A stretch of 64,000 bases of DNA from CAZGUX01 sp964529305. GTDB taxonomy: Bacteria > Acidobacteriota > Terriglobia > Bryobacterales > Bryobacteraceae. Made by a program: the position numbers and the translations under genes. The notes beneath the pieces were generated by a model, which saw only the letters and a list, made by a program, of their open reading frames with translations, searched no databases and had not been told where the DNA came from. The stretch covers positions 1 through 64,000 of the forward strand of contig CAZGUX010000186.1 in the NCBI GenBank assembly GCA_964529305.1, read 5' to 3'. The number at the start of each line of letters is the position of its first letter. Within the stretch, counting starts at the first letter, position 1. Shown in pieces: positions 8,645 through 17,594 of this stretch.

Positions 8645-9141
8645 ACGGCTTTCGCCTTGCGGGGAACGGCGGCGGTCTCGGGTCGAACCGGCTTGCGGGC
8701 CGGCATGTCCAGGCGCCGCACCTGATCGCTCACGGACACGAGGAACATAGGCTGCTTCGCGTTCTTCAGAATGTCGATGATGCGATCCCGGCTGTCCTCG
8801 AGGTAGATGTTCTTGCCGTCGGTCAGCAGGTGAACGTCCGACTCGCCAGCCAGAATCTCGGAAAGCCCGCGGTTCATCTCCTTCTGCAGAAATCGCAGGA
8901 CACGGCGGATCTTCTGCAGCGAAAAGCCCTTCCGGCGAAGCTCGGCGATCACCGTGATCTCGATCACCTCCGCCGACGAGTACACCCGGCGATGCCCGTC
9001 GTGCCGGGGCGACACCACGTGCCGTTCATCCCACCACTGCAGTTGGCGAAGACTTACGCCGGAAATTCGCGAAACGTCGCTCGACGAGAACGAGTCGGCC
9101 GGAACCGCCACGGCAGGCTTGGCTTTTCTTGTTTTGAACAT
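8641..9141 (-). CDS. MerR-family transcriptional regulator
   Basis: The start is best placed at ATG 9141 (166 residues); the open frame upstream lacks protein character and crosses the promoter. The winged helix-turn-helix is clear: SSSDVSRISGVSLRQLQWWDERHVVSPRHDGHRRVYSSAEV, followed by the linker helix region KGFSLQKIRRVLRFLQ. The C-terminus (DVHLLTDGKNIYLEDSRDRIIDILKN) is not one of the metal-binding types: no cysteines are present, so a metal sensor is unlikely. The target is unknown. It has its own promoter at 9185-9212. Confidence 0.85.
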   Translation of the reverse strand: MFKTRKAKPAVAVPADSFSSSDVSRISGVSLRQLQWWDERHVVSPRHDGHRRVYSSAEVIEITVIAELRRKGFSLQKIRRVLRFLQKEMNRGLSEILAGESDVHLLTDGKNIYLEDSRDRIIDILKNAKQPMFLVSVSDQVRRLDMPARKPVRPETAAVPRKAKAV

Positions 9142-9184
9142 TTTGTCCCGCTGTCGTTTTCGAGAACAGATGGCAGCATCTTGG

Positions 9185-9212
9185 ATTGTAGCCGACCCGC
9201 CGCAACAGTCAA
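9185..9212 (-). promoter_or_regulatory. Sigma-70-type promoter of the MerR-family gene
   Basis: Reading the minus strand, TTGACT (9212-9207) and TACAAT (9190-9185) are separated by 16 bases, each a 5/6 match to consensus. Transcription would begin near 9178, giving a leader of about 37 bases before ATG 9141. Confidence 0.6.
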
Positions 9213-9247
9213 GGGGGAAAACACTGAAAATGGAACCAGTACCTTCG

Positions 9248-9472
9248 CTAACCCCCTCCAACAAACTGTACAATCTCGACTTGCGAGTCGCCTTCCAGGG
9301 TTCTGGAGTCCCAGTCGGCACGCCGGACAATCCGCCGGTTCACTTCCACGGCGACGCGATCCGGTTCCAGGCCCAGGTCAACGATGAGGTCGCGCAGGGT
9401 GGCGCCCGCCGGAACTGTGCGCGCCTCCCCATTCACCGTCACCGCGATGGTCCGATCAGGTTGACACCCCAT
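9248..9472 (-). CDS. thiS: ThiS sulfur carrier protein
   Basis: A beta-grasp ubiquitin-like protein ending in the obligatory Gly-Gly (IVQFVGGG), whose C-terminal carboxylate is adenylated and thiolated to donate sulfur for the thiazole ring of thiamine. VTVNGEARTVPAGATLRDLI and VAVEVNRRIVRRADW are typical ThiS strands. ATG 9472 gives 74 residues; GTG 9442 would give 64, closer to the usual 65-66. No thiG, thiF or thiE gene is adjacent, so this is an isolated gene divergent from the nuo operon. Confidence 0.85.
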   Translation of the reverse strand: MGCQPDRTIAVTVNGEARTVPAGATLRDLIVDLGLEPDRVAVEVNRRIVRRADWDSRTLEGDSQVEIVQFVGGG

Positions 9473-9490
9473 TTCGCCAGCTATTATAGT
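9461..9490 (+). promoter_or_regulatory. Promoter of the nuo operon, overlapping thiS
   Basis: TTGACA (9461-9466, perfect) is followed after 18 bases by TATAGT (9485-9490, 5/6). Start of transcription would be near 9497, giving a leader of about 28 bases before nuoA. On the opposite strand the same bases contain TATAAT (9488-9483), with TTGTGA 16 bases further up (9510-9505), a candidate thiS promoter. The two divergent promoters therefore overlap and may compete. Confidence 0.6.
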
Positions 9491-9524
9491 CAAGTTTAAG
9501 CTTCTCACAACCCCGGCGATCTTC

Positions 9525-9914
9525 ATGCCCGAATCGTACACTGAACTGTACTTCCCTATCGTTGTGCAAGCCGGCATCGCGGTGGTGCTGGCGTCCGTTC
9601 TGGCGCTGCTCTCTTACCTGATTGGCAAGCGAGTGCGGAACAAGATCAAGGACCTTCCCTACGAGTGCGGCATCACGCCAACAGGCAGCGCGCGGGAGCG
9701 AATCAGCGTCAAGTTCTACCTGGTCGGGATGCTGTTTATCCTCTTCGATATTGAGGCGATTTTCCTCTATCCCTGGGCCGTGGTGTACCGCGAACTCAAG
9801 CTGTTCGCCTTCGTCGAGATGCTGATCTTCATTGTGCTGATCCTGGCTGGCTATTTCTACATCTGGAAGAAGGGGGCGCTCGACTGGTCTCAGAAGCCAG
9901 CCGGCGAACGCTAA
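9525..9914 (+). CDS. nuoA: NADH-quinone oxidoreductase subunit A
   Basis: 129 residues with three membrane helices. The family motif GKRVRNKIKDLPYECGITPTG carries the Cys-containing loop that moves during turnover at the junction between the quinone site and membrane arm. It is the first gene of the operon and lies about 28 bases behind the predicted transcription start. Its stop TAA shares the A with the nuoC start ATG, so no space is left for nuoB, which normally sits here. Confidence 0.95.
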   Translation: MPESYTELYFPIVVQAGIAVVLASVLALLSYLIGKRVRNKIKDLPYECGITPTGSARERISVKFYLVGMLFILFDIEAIFLYPWAVVYRELKLFAFVEMLIFIVLILAGYFYIWKKGALDWSQKPAGER

Positions 9915-10345
9915 TGGAAGTTCCCGAAGAGTTACTGCCGTTCGCCGCCGCCAGCCGTTTTGACCGGGGCGAATTGACGGTGGAGGTCGCGCCCGAAAGG
10001 GTAGTTGAGGCCTGCCGCGTGCTCAAAGAACGGTTGGGCTTCGAGCGCTGCAGCACCGTCACCGCCGTCGACCGGTATCCCTCTCAGCCCCGATTCGAGA
10101 TCGTCTATCACCTCCACTCGGTAAAAAACAATCGCCGCATCCGCATCAAAGCCCGTCTGGACGATGGGAAGGAAATCGATTCGGTGACCTCGGTGTGGAG
10201 GGGGGCCAACTGGTATGAGCGCGAAGTGTTCGACCTGTTCGGCGTCACGTTCCGCAGCCATCCGGACCTGCGCCGGATCATGATGCCTGACGACTGGCAG
10301 GGCAGCCCCTTGCGTAAAGACTACCCGGTGGTCGGGTACAAATAG
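9914..10345 (+). CDS. nuoC: NADH-quinone oxidoreductase subunit C
   Basis: 143 residues of the peripheral arm subunit NuoC (30-kDa type). Characteristic are FEIVYHLHSVKNNRRIRIKA, the signature ANWYEREVFDLFGV, and the end HPDLRRIMMPDDWQGSPLRKDYPV. It helps hold the NuoBCDI quinone module together and is not itself redox active. The gene is separate from nuoD, unlike the fused nuoCD of enterobacteria. It follows nuoA with a one-base overlap (TAATG). Confidence 0.95.
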   Translation: MEVPEELLPFAAASRFDRGELTVEVAPERVVEACRVLKERLGFERCSTVTAVDRYPSQPRFEIVYHLHSVKNNRRIRIKARLDDGKEIDSVTSVWRGANWYEREVFDLFGVTFRSHPDLRRIMMPDDWQGSPLRKDYPVVGYK

Positions 10346-10351
10346 CCAGCC

Positions 10352-11575
10352 ATGAGCAGCCAGAATTCAACGAGTTTGCTGACGCCGGCCCCGGACGCTC
10401 CCGAAGCCGGGAAGCGTAAGATGATCCTGAACATGGGTCCGCAGCACCCGTCCACGCACGGGGTGTTGCGGTTGGTCCTCGAGTTGGACGGCGAGCGGGT
10501 TCTCTCGGCGGTCCCGGACCTGGGGTATCTCCACACCGGGATCGAAAAAGAGTTCGAAGCGAAGACGTACCAGCAGGGTGTAACCCTGACCGATCGCATC
10601 GACTACCTGGCGAACCTCTCGAACAACCTGTGCTACGTCCTGGCCGCCGAGCGCCTGCTCGGCATCGAGGCGCCACCCAAGGCCGTGTTCACGCGTGTCA
10701 TGCTCACCGAGATGACGCGCATCTCGAGCCACCTGGTCTGGCTCGGAACTCACGCCATCGACATCGGCGCGATGACGGTGTTCCTGTACTGCTTCCGCGA
10801 GCGCGAAGAGTACCTGCGACTGTACGAGATGTTCTCGGGCCAGCGCATGATGACCAGTTACTTCCGCATTGGCGGACTGGCGCTCGATCATCCGCGCGGC
10901 TGGCAGGTGCGCGTCAAGAAATTGCTCGACTCCATGCCGAGCAAGATCGACGAGTACGAAGACCTCCTGACCAACAACAAGATCTGGCAGATCCGGACCC
11001 AGGGCGTGGGCGGGATCCCGGTCGAAGACATGCTCGACCTGGGTGTGAGCGGGCCCATGCTGCGGGCGGCTGGCATCCCGCTGGACATCCGGAAAACAGA
11101 GCCTTACTCGGGATACGAGAAGTTCGACTTCAAGGTGCCGACCCGCGCCGAAAACGACGTCTATGCCCGTTACCTGGTGCGCCTCGCCGAGATGCGCGAG
11201 AGCATCAAGATCGCCCGGCAGGCCCTGGAGGGGATGCCCGAAGGGCCCCACACCGCGGACGCCCCGAAAGTCGTCCTGCCGGAGCGCGAAAAGATGAAGA
11301 CGCAGATGGAAGCGCTCATCTACCACTTCAAGATCGTCACCGAAGGGTTCCGCGTTCCCGAGGGGGAAGTCTATCAGACCATCGAGTCCCCGCGTGGGGA
11401 ACTCGGCTACTACATGGTGAGCGACGGCACGGCCAAACCCTACCGGGTACACGTACGGGGGCCGAGCTTTGGCAACCTGCAGGCGCTCCCCACGATGATC
11501 GCCGGCGGTCTGGTCTCCGACGTCATCGCGTCGCTGGGCAGTATGGATTTCGTGCTGGGAGACACCGACCGGTAG
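10352..11575 (+). CDS. nuoD: NADH-quinone oxidoreductase subunit D
   Basis: 407 residues of the 49-kDa subunit that forms most of the quinone-binding cavity with NuoB. MGPQHPSTHGVLRL contains the quinone-site His of the beta-hairpin; the conserved Tyr is in DLGYLHTGIEKEFE. The C-terminus VLGDTDR is the usual ending with Asp-Arg. It begins seven bases after nuoC. All landmarks of a functional subunit are present even though its partner nuoB is not in this operon. Confidence 0.96.
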   Translation: MSSQNSTSLLTPAPDAPEAGKRKMILNMGPQHPSTHGVLRLVLELDGERVLSAVPDLGYLHTGIEKEFEAKTYQQGVTLTDRIDYLANLSNNLCYVLAAERLLGIEAPPKAVFTRVMLTEMTRISSHLVWLGTHAIDIGAMTVFLYCFREREEYLRLYEMFSGQRMMTSYFRIGGLALDHPRGWQVRVKKLLDSMPSKIDEYEDLLTNNKIWQIRTQGVGGIPVEDMLDLGVSGPMLRAAGIPLDIRKTEPYSGYEKFDFKVPTRAENDVYARYLVRLAEMRESIKIARQALEGMPEGPHTADAPKVVLPEREKMKTQMEALIYHFKIVTEGFRVPEGEVYQTIESPRGELGYYMVSDGTAKPYRVHVRGPSFGNLQALPTMIAGGLVSDVIASLGSMDFVLGDTDR

Positions 11576-11596
11576 CCGGCACGGCTGAACATCACA

Positions 11597-12097
11597 ATGA
11601 CATTCTCTCCACAACTGGAAGCGAGGTTCGCGAAGTTCCTCCAGAGCTACCCGCCCGGGCGAACCCGTTCGGCGGTCATCCCCATGCTTCTGTTCGCGCA
11701 GGACGAGTTGGGATCGGTCACACCCGAGTTGATTCACGAAGTAGCCCGGCGCTGCGGCGTGTTGCCCGTGCAGATCGAGGAAGTAGTGACCTACTACTCG
11801 ATGCTGCACAAGAAACCGATGGGCAAATACCACGTGCAGGTCTGTACGAACATCAGTTGCCTGCTGAACGGCGGCGAGGATTTGTGGAAGCGGGCCTGCG
11901 AGGCAACCGGCCTCGGGCACAAGCAGGTCAGCGCCGACGGGATGATCTCGCTCGAGGAAGTGGAGTGTATCGGCGCCTGCTCGTGGGCGCCGGCAATGCA
12001 GATCAACTACGATTTCGAGCACCGGGTCACCCGCGACCGCCTCGACCAGATCCTGGAAGCCTGCCGCAAAGGCGAATTCGTGGAGAAAGCGAAATAG
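11597..12097 (+). CDS. nuoE: NADH-quinone oxidoreductase subunit E
   Basis: 166 residues with a thioredoxin-like fold that binds the [2Fe-2S] cluster N1a. Four ligands are visible: CTNISC in the first pair and ECIGAC in the second. The N-terminal helical part (YPPGRTRSAVIPMLLFAQDE) is typical. With NuoF and NuoG it forms the NADH dehydrogenase module. Confidence 0.95.
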   Translation: MTFSPQLEARFAKFLQSYPPGRTRSAVIPMLLFAQDELGSVTPELIHEVARRCGVLPVQIEEVVTYYSMLHKKPMGKYHVQVCTNISCLLNGGEDLWKRACEATGLGHKQVSADGMISLEEVECIGACSWAPAMQINYDFEHRVTRDRLDQILEACRKGEFVEKAK

Positions 12098-12099
12098 GC

Positions 12100-13452
12100 A
12101 TGTTCTCGAGCCAACCCGCGCTGTTCAGTAACCCGCCCCATCCGAAAGAGACGATCGTGCTCTCCCGGCGTTTCCGGCTTCCCAGTCCGGCGTCGATCGA
12201 CACGTTTCTGGCCAACGACGGCTATCAGGCCCTCCGCAAGGCCCTCGAGATGACGCAGGACGACATCATCAACGAGGTCAAGGCGTCGAACCTGCGCGGC
12301 CGCGGCGGCGCCGGCTTTCCCACCGGGATGAAGTGGGGTTTTGTTCCCCGTACTTCCCCGAAGCCGAAATATATCGTCGTCAATGCGGACGAGAGCGAAC
12401 CGGGCACCTGTAAGGACCGCCTGTTGCTGGAATACGATCCGCACTCCCTGATCGAAGGCATGCTCATCGCCGGGCGCGCCATCGACGCCAGGAAGGGCTA
12501 CATCTACATTCGCGGCGAGTACCGCTACCTGATCCACATCGTGGATCGGGCTATTGAGGAAGCCTACAAACACGGCTATCTCGGCAAGAACATCCTGGGC
12601 AGCGGCATGGATTTCGACGTCTATACGCACACGGGCGCCGGCGCCTACGAGTGCGGCGAAGAATCGGCCCTGCTGGAATCGCTCGAAGGCAAGCGAGGCG
12701 TCCCCAGAATTCGCCCGCCGTTTCCGGCGGTGTCGGGCGCCTGGCAGTGCCCGACGATTCTCAACAACGTCGAGACGTTCTGCGCGGTGCCCCATATTTT
12801 GCTGATGGGGGGCAAGGCCTTCGCCGACCTGGGCCTGGAGAAGGCCGGCGGCACAAAACTCACTTGCCTCACCGGCCATCTGAACCGGCCGGGAGTCTAC
12901 GAATTGCGACTCGGCTTCCCGGTCGACGAAATGATCAATGACGTGGGCGGCGGAATTCCCGGAGGGCGCAAGCTGAAGGCCTTTATTCCAGGGGGTTCGT
13001 CGTGCCCGGTCCTGACCGCCAAAGAGTGCGAAGGCGCCACCATGGACTACGACGCCATGGCCAAGCGCGGGTCGATGCTGGGTTCGGGCGGCGTGGTGGT
13101 GATGGACGAGAAGACCGACATGGTGCGGGTGGCGTTGCGAATCATGCGGTTTTACCAGCACGAAAGCTGCGGCTGGTGCATCCCCTGCCGCGAAGGCACT
13201 ACCTGGCTTCGAAAGATGCTGCAGCGGTTCGACGAGGGACTGGGGCGCAAGCACGAGATCGCGATGATTGGCGAGCTGGCCAAGAACATGCTCGGCCGGA
13301 CCTTCTGTCCGCTGGGCGACGCCGCGGCTTTGCCCACCATCTCCATCGTCGAGAAGTTCGCGGACGAGTTTGAGAAAAAGCTGTTCGAGTTGACGGCGGC
13401 GGGTCCCTTCCCGGTTCTCAACGATGCGCCTCGCGCGGGCGCGGCTCATTAG
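12100..13452 (+). CDS. nuoF: NADH-quinone oxidoreductase subunit F (NADH and FMN binding)
   Basis: 450 residues starting at ATG 12100, two bases after the nuoE stop; an open frame extends far upstream but only as a shadow of nuoD/E. NADH and FMN bind the glycine-rich segment LRGRGGAGFPTGMKWGF and GAYECGEESALLESLEGKRG. The tetranuclear cluster N3 is held by ESCGWCIPCREGT plus the later Cys in GRTFCPLGDAA. This is the electron entry point of complex I. Confidence 0.96.
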   Translation: MFSSQPALFSNPPHPKETIVLSRRFRLPSPASIDTFLANDGYQALRKALEMTQDDIINEVKASNLRGRGGAGFPTGMKWGFVPRTSPKPKYIVVNADESEPGTCKDRLLLEYDPHSLIEGMLIAGRAIDARKGYIYIRGEYRYLIHIVDRAIEEAYKHGYLGKNILGSGMDFDVYTHTGAGAYECGEESALLESLEGKRGVPRIRPPFPAVSGAWQCPTILNNVETFCAVPHILLMGGKAFADLGLEKAGGTKLTCLTGHLNRPGVYELRLGFPVDEMINDVGGGIPGGRKLKAFIPGGSSCPVLTAKECEGATMDYDAMAKRGSMLGSGGVVVMDEKTDMVRVALRIMRFYQHESCGWCIPCREGTTWLRKMLQRFDEGLGRKHEIAMIGELAKNMLGRTFCPLGDAAALPTISIVEKFADEFEKKLFELTAAGPFPVLNDAPRAGAAH

Positions 13453-13472
13453 ACGGCCAATAACGACAAACC

Positions 13473-15551
13473 ATGGGCAACACGGTGAAATTCACGCTCG
13501 ATGGACGGGAACTGGAAACGGCTCCCGGAACCCTGGTGATCGATGCCGCCAAAAAGGCCGGGATCGAGATCCCCGCGTTCTGTTACTACGAGGGCCTCTC
13601 GCTGCAGGCGGCATGCCGCATGTGCCTGGTCGAAGTCGAGAAGATGCCCAAACTGCAGACCGCCTGCACCCTGGTCGCGATGGACGGCATGGTGGTCCGC
13701 TCGGCTACGCCGACGGTCGACAAGGCTCGAAAGACGACGCTCGAGTTCCTGCTCACCAACCACCCGCTGGATTGCCCGGTTTGCGACAAGGGCGGAGAGT
13801 GCGAACTGCAGGACATGGTGTTCCGCTACGGCGCCGGGGAAAGCCGGTTCAGCGAAATCAAGCACCATGTCGACGAAAAGCAATGGTCGCCCGTCGTCTT
13901 CTTCGACGCTCCCCGCTGCATCCTGTGCTACCGCTGCGTGCGGGTCTGCAGTGAGGGGATGGGCGTTGGCGCTCTGGGCATCGTGAATCGGGGTGTTCTG
14001 TCCGAAATCGCACCCAGCCACGGAGACCATCTGGAGTGCGACGAGTGCGGGATGTGCGTCGACATCTGCCCGGTGGGCGCATTGACCTCCGGAATCTACC
14101 GCTACAAGACCCGGCCGTGGGAAATGGAACACGTCGGCACGATCTGCACGCACTGCGCCGACGGCTGCAAGACAACGCTTGGTGTTCGGAACAACCAGAT
14201 CGTCCGCGGAAACAACCGCGACTCTACAGGAATCAATGGCGAGTTTCTCTGCGTAAAGGGACGCTACGCGTTCGACTTCTACGATCACCCGGATCGGCTG
14301 CAATCGCCCCTGATGAAGGTCAACGGGAAGCTGGAACCGGTGTCCTGGTCGAAGGCCCTCTCCACGGTCGCCTCGAAGTTCTCTGAAGTGAAGGCGCGTA
14401 GCGGCAAGTTCGGGGTAATCGGCTCGACCCGCACCACGAACGAAGAGAACTTCTACCTCCAGAAGTTCGCCCGGCGCGTGCTCGGCACCAACCACATCGA
14501 CCACCACCGCACTGGCGATATCGTGACGCTGATCGACGCGCTCGAAGGCCGCAGGGAGGCGCTGGCGACCGTTGCCGATTTGTACAACGCGAAGGCCGTT
14601 GTGGTGATCGGAGGCGACCTCGCGCTCGACCACCCCCTGCTCTCCTTCCAGGTGCGGGCCAACTGGCGTCACCACAACGCCGACGTGTACGTGGTCAGCG
14701 CGGAGCCCATGCGGGAGGACAAGTACTCGGTCAATGCCACCCGCTGCCAGCCTGGCGGTGAGTTGGAGGCCCTCCAGTCGTTGCGGCCGCAGTTGATGAA
14801 CGAGCCTGACCTCGTCTTCGTCTTCAGCGACTCGATCAAGGGCGATGCCGTCCGGGGACTCGTCGAGTTCGCCTCGTCGCTCGGCAAGCCGGTCAAGTTC
14901 GTCTGTCTGGTCGACTACTCGAACTCGCGGGGCGCCATCGACATGGGCTTGGTTCCCGAACTTCAGCCGGGCTTTCGGCCGAGCGGCCAGGCCGGAATGA
15001 CCGTGCGGGACATGCTGGCTGCCTCCGATCTTGATGTTCTGTGGGTGGTCGGGGCGAATCCGCTGGAGAACTCCGCTCTTGTTTCGAAGAATGCGTTCGT
15101 GGTGGTTCAGGAGTTGTTCCTGACAGAAACCGCGCGAACTGCCGACGTCGTCCTTCCCGCCTCTTCCGGCTACGAGAAGTCCGGCACGCTGACAAACGGC
15201 ACCGGCGAGGTGCAGCGTGTCGTCAAAGCCGTCCAGGCGATGGGCACAAAGCCCGACCTGGAGATCATCGGGCTGATCGCCCGCGAGATGGGCGCTGCCG
15301 CGGAGATGGGACCCTGGATGGCGGACAAGGTGTTTGACGAGATTCGAAGGACGGTTCACGGCTACAATGTTTCCTTACCCGTAATCGTCACCGGCGGCGC
15401 CTCCCAGACGACGCCTGTCAATGGCCGCGTGGATGTGCCCTCGCGGCCGGATCTGATCTGGTCCTCGCGCGATGGCCTGTTCCGGTCGGGGACCCTGGGA
15501 CGGTATTCAAAGATTCTCAATTCCGTTTTGGAAGGGCGCCTTCAGCCGTAA
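13473..15551 (+). CDS. nuoG: NADH-quinone oxidoreductase subunit G
   Basis: 692 residues. The N-terminus binds a [2Fe-2S] cluster (FCYYEGLSLQAACRMCLVEV), then a His/Cys-ligated cluster (HPLDCPVCDKGGECELQD) and a ferredoxin-like pair (CILCYRCVRVC and CDECGMCVDICP). The molybdopterin-like domain begins with CTHCADGC and a fourth Cys in EFLCVKGR, the ligand set of the extra cluster N7 found only in some bacteria such as E. coli and Thermus. The gene follows nuoF and overlaps nuoH by one base. Confidence 0.95.
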   Translation: MGNTVKFTLDGRELETAPGTLVIDAAKKAGIEIPAFCYYEGLSLQAACRMCLVEVEKMPKLQTACTLVAMDGMVVRSATPTVDKARKTTLEFLLTNHPLDCPVCDKGGECELQDMVFRYGAGESRFSEIKHHVDEKQWSPVVFFDAPRCILCYRCVRVCSEGMGVGALGIVNRGVLSEIAPSHGDHLECDECGMCVDICPVGALTSGIYRYKTRPWEMEHVGTICTHCADGCKTTLGVRNNQIVRGNNRDSTGINGEFLCVKGRYAFDFYDHPDRLQSPLMKVNGKLEPVSWSKALSTVASKFSEVKARSGKFGVIGSTRTTNEENFYLQKFARRVLGTNHIDHHRTGDIVTLIDALEGRREALATVADLYNAKAVVVIGGDLALDHPLLSFQVRANWRHHNADVYVVSAEPMREDKYSVNATRCQPGGELEALQSLRPQLMNEPDLVFVFSDSIKGDAVRGLVEFASSLGKPVKFVCLVDYSNSRGAIDMGLVPELQPGFRPSGQAGMTVRDMLAASDLDVLWVVGANPLENSALVSKNAFVVVQELFLTETARTADVVLPASSGYEKSGTLTNGTGEVQRVVKAVQAMGTKPDLEIIGLIAREMGAAAEMGPWMADKVFDEIRRTVHGYNVSLPVIVTGGASQTTPVNGRVDVPSRPDLIWSSRDGLFRSGTLGRYSKILNSVLEGRLQP

Positions 15552-16738
15552 TGGAGTTCATAGTTATCACGCTGATCAAGCTGGCCATCGTCATGTTTGT
15601 CTTCATGACGACGCTGGCCTATTTGCAGTGGGTGGAACGCAAGGTGATCGCCCACATTCAGCTCCGCATGGGGCCCTCCCGCGTCGGTCCTCACGGCCTG
15701 CTCCAGCCTCTGGCGGACGTCATCAAGCTCATCACCAAAGAAGGCGTGATCCCGCCGCACGTCAACAAGCTGTTTTACGTGCTCGCGCCCATCATCGCCG
15801 TTACCTTCGCGCTGCTCGCAATCGCCATCATCCCCTTCGGCGACGAGGTCGAGATCGCCGGCTATCGTACCTGGCTGCAGCTTACCGACATCAACGTGGG
15901 CGTGCTCTATATCCTGGCCGCTTCGTCGATGGGCGTCTACGGGATCGCTCTGGCGGGGTGGGCTTCCAACAACAAATATTCGCTCCTCGGGGGACTGCGA
16001 TCGTCCGCCCAGATGATCAGCTACGAACTTCCGTTTGCCTTGGCCGTAGCGGCTCCGTTGCTTCTGCTCAACACGCTCAGCCTGCGCGAGATCGTGCAGG
16101 CGCAGGAAGGCTTCTATTTCGGTTTCCTGCCCAGGTGGACGGTGTTTCAAGGTCCGGTGCCGCAGATTCTCAGTTGTCTGATCTTCCTGATCGCCGCCTT
16201 CGCGGAAACCAACCGTATCCCTTTCGATCTCCCCGAAGCCGAAACGGAGTTGGTGGCGGGCTTCCATACCGAATACAGCAGCATGAAGTTCGCGGCGTTC
16301 TTCATGGCTGAGTACGCCAACATGGTTACCGCCTCGTCCATGCTGACCATTCTGTTCCTCGGGGGCTGGCATCCTCCGTTCCCACCCTCGCTGGGCTCCG
16401 ACCTGATTGCACCCGCGGTGTTCCTGGTGAGCGCCGGGCTGTGTTTCTATCACGGCTTTAACCCTGCCCGTCCGTTCGACCGGTTCACCCTGCCGGTGTT
16501 CGGCCTGGTGTTCGTGGGCCTGGCGGTTCTGCTGGGCATGCCGATGCTGCGGCGTAGCGTCATGCCGGTTTTCTGGTTCTGCGCCAAGACGGGCATCATT
16601 CTGTTTGTCTATATCTGGATCCGGGCGACACTGCCGCGCTTCCGCTACGACCAATTGATGGCGTTCGCCTGGAAGTTCCTGTTCCCGCTGGCGCTCGCGA
16701 ATCTGCTGATCACGAGTCTGTTCGTGGCGCTGACGTAA
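15551..16738 (+). CDS. nuoH: NADH-quinone oxidoreductase subunit H
   Basis: 395 residues with about eight membrane helices. The conserved ERKVIAHIQLRMGPSRVGPHGLLQ loop lines the quinone entry channel, and ETNRIPFDLPEAETELVAGFHTEYS is the strongest family signature, containing charged residues thought to link quinone reduction to proton pumping. It begins with a TAATG overlap on nuoG. The next gene is nuoJ after only 13 bases; nuoI, which usually lies here, is missing. Confidence 0.96.
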   Translation: MEFIVITLIKLAIVMFVFMTTLAYLQWVERKVIAHIQLRMGPSRVGPHGLLQPLADVIKLITKEGVIPPHVNKLFYVLAPIIAVTFALLAIAIIPFGDEVEIAGYRTWLQLTDINVGVLYILAASSMGVYGIALAGWASNNKYSLLGGLRSSAQMISYELPFALAVAAPLLLLNTLSLREIVQAQEGFYFGFLPRWTVFQGPVPQILSCLIFLIAAFAETNRIPFDLPEAETELVAGFHTEYSSMKFAAFFMAEYANMVTASSMLTILFLGGWHPPFPPSLGSDLIAPAVFLVSAGLCFYHGFNPARPFDRFTLPVFGLVFVGLAVLLGMPMLRRSVMPVFWFCAKTGIILFVYIWIRATLPRFRYDQLMAFAWKFLFPLALANLLITSLFVALT

Positions 16739-16751
16739 GGAAGGGTTTTCG

Positions 16752-17252
16752 ATGGATCTGGTCTTGTTCTTGATTTTTGCCGCGATTGCGGTCATCTGCG
16801 CGGTGAACGTGGTGGTGCAGACGCACCCGATCTCGAGCGCTTTGTCGCTGGTTGGCGTGATGGGTTCGCTCGCGGTGCTATACCTGCTGCTGGGTGGCGA
16901 GTTTATCGCGATGGCGCAGGTGATCGTGTATGCCGGAGCCATCATGGTCCTGTTCATCTTCGTCATCCTGCTGCTGAACGCGGGGACGGAAGAGACCAAG
17001 GGCCGCTCCGTGGTGTCCCAATTTTTGGGCGTTCCCGGGTTTTTCGCCCTCCTGGCGACGTTGGCCTTTGCCATCCTGCGGCTGTTCCCCAACTCTCCCA
17101 GGGTTCGATTCGGCGAGTTCACCTCCGCCGGCGCGCGAGAAATCGGCCGGGCGCTGTTCACCCAGTATCTGCTGCCCTTCGAAGTAGTATCGGTGTTGAT
17201 CCTGATCGCGATCATCGGCGCGATCGTCCTCGCCAGCAAGGAGATCGAGTAA
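16752..17252 (+). CDS. nuoJ: NADH-quinone oxidoreductase subunit J
   Basis: 166 residues with five membrane helices. The third helix region AMAQVIVYAGAIMVLFIFVILLLN contains the conserved pi-bulge Tyr and Gly that rotate during the catalytic cycle. An upstream GGAAGGG provides the ribosome site. The stop overlaps the nuoK start by one base. Confidence 0.95.
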   Translation: MDLVLFLIFAAIAVICAVNVVVQTHPISSALSLVGVMGSLAVLYLLLGGEFIAMAQVIVYAGAIMVLFIFVILLLNAGTEETKGRSVVSQFLGVPGFFALLATLAFAILRLFPNSPRVRFGEFTSAGAREIGRALFTQYLLPFEVVSVLILIAIIGAIVLASKEIE

Positions 17253-17560
17253 TGGAAGGCGTGCCGCTGTCCTGGTATCTGATCCTGAGCGCCGTGCTGT
17301 TCGCGCTCGGCGTGGCCGGATTCATGTTCCGGCGAAACATCATCACCGTGTTCATGTCCATCGAGCTGATGTTGAACGCGGTCAATCTGAGCTTCGTAGC
17401 GTTTTCCTATCAGTGGAAACAAGTGGACGGGCACATTTTCACGTTTTTCGTCATGGTGGTGGCGGCGGCGGAAGCCGCGGTGGGCCTGGCCATCATCCTC
17501 ACCGTTTTCAAGAACCGCTCCACCCTGAATATCGACGAGGTGAACTCGCTGAAGTACTGA
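17252..17560 (+). CDS. nuoK: NADH-quinone oxidoreductase subunit K
   Basis: 102 residues with three membrane helices, the smallest antiporter-related membrane subunit. The two conserved membrane glutamates are visible in MSIELMLNAVNL and VVAAAEAAVGLAI. The protein ends IDEVNSLKY, the usual C-terminus. A GC-rich hairpin directly follows the stop codon. Confidence 0.95.
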   Translation: MEGVPLSWYLILSAVLFALGVAGFMFRRNIITVFMSIELMLNAVNLSFVAFSYQWKQVDGHIFTFFVMVVAAAEAAVGLAIILTVFKNRSTLNIDEVNSLKY

Positions 17561-17579
17561 CGCCGCCTCCGTGGCGGCG
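17561..17579 (+). other. GC-rich hairpin between nuoK and nuoL
   Basis: CGCCGCC (17561-17567) pairs perfectly with GGCGGCG (17573-17579) around a five-base loop, immediately after the nuoK stop. No T-run follows, so it is not a standard terminator; it may protect the upstream mRNA or adjust output of the downstream antiporter genes. Confidence 0.5.
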
Positions 17580-17594
17580 GCAAACGTTAATCAC

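Noticed and set aside
10630..12099. A long plus-strand open frame leading into nuoF
   Set aside because: It is the off-frame shadow of nuoD and nuoE; Arg/Gly/Pro-rich composition, and nuoF has its own ATG at 12100.
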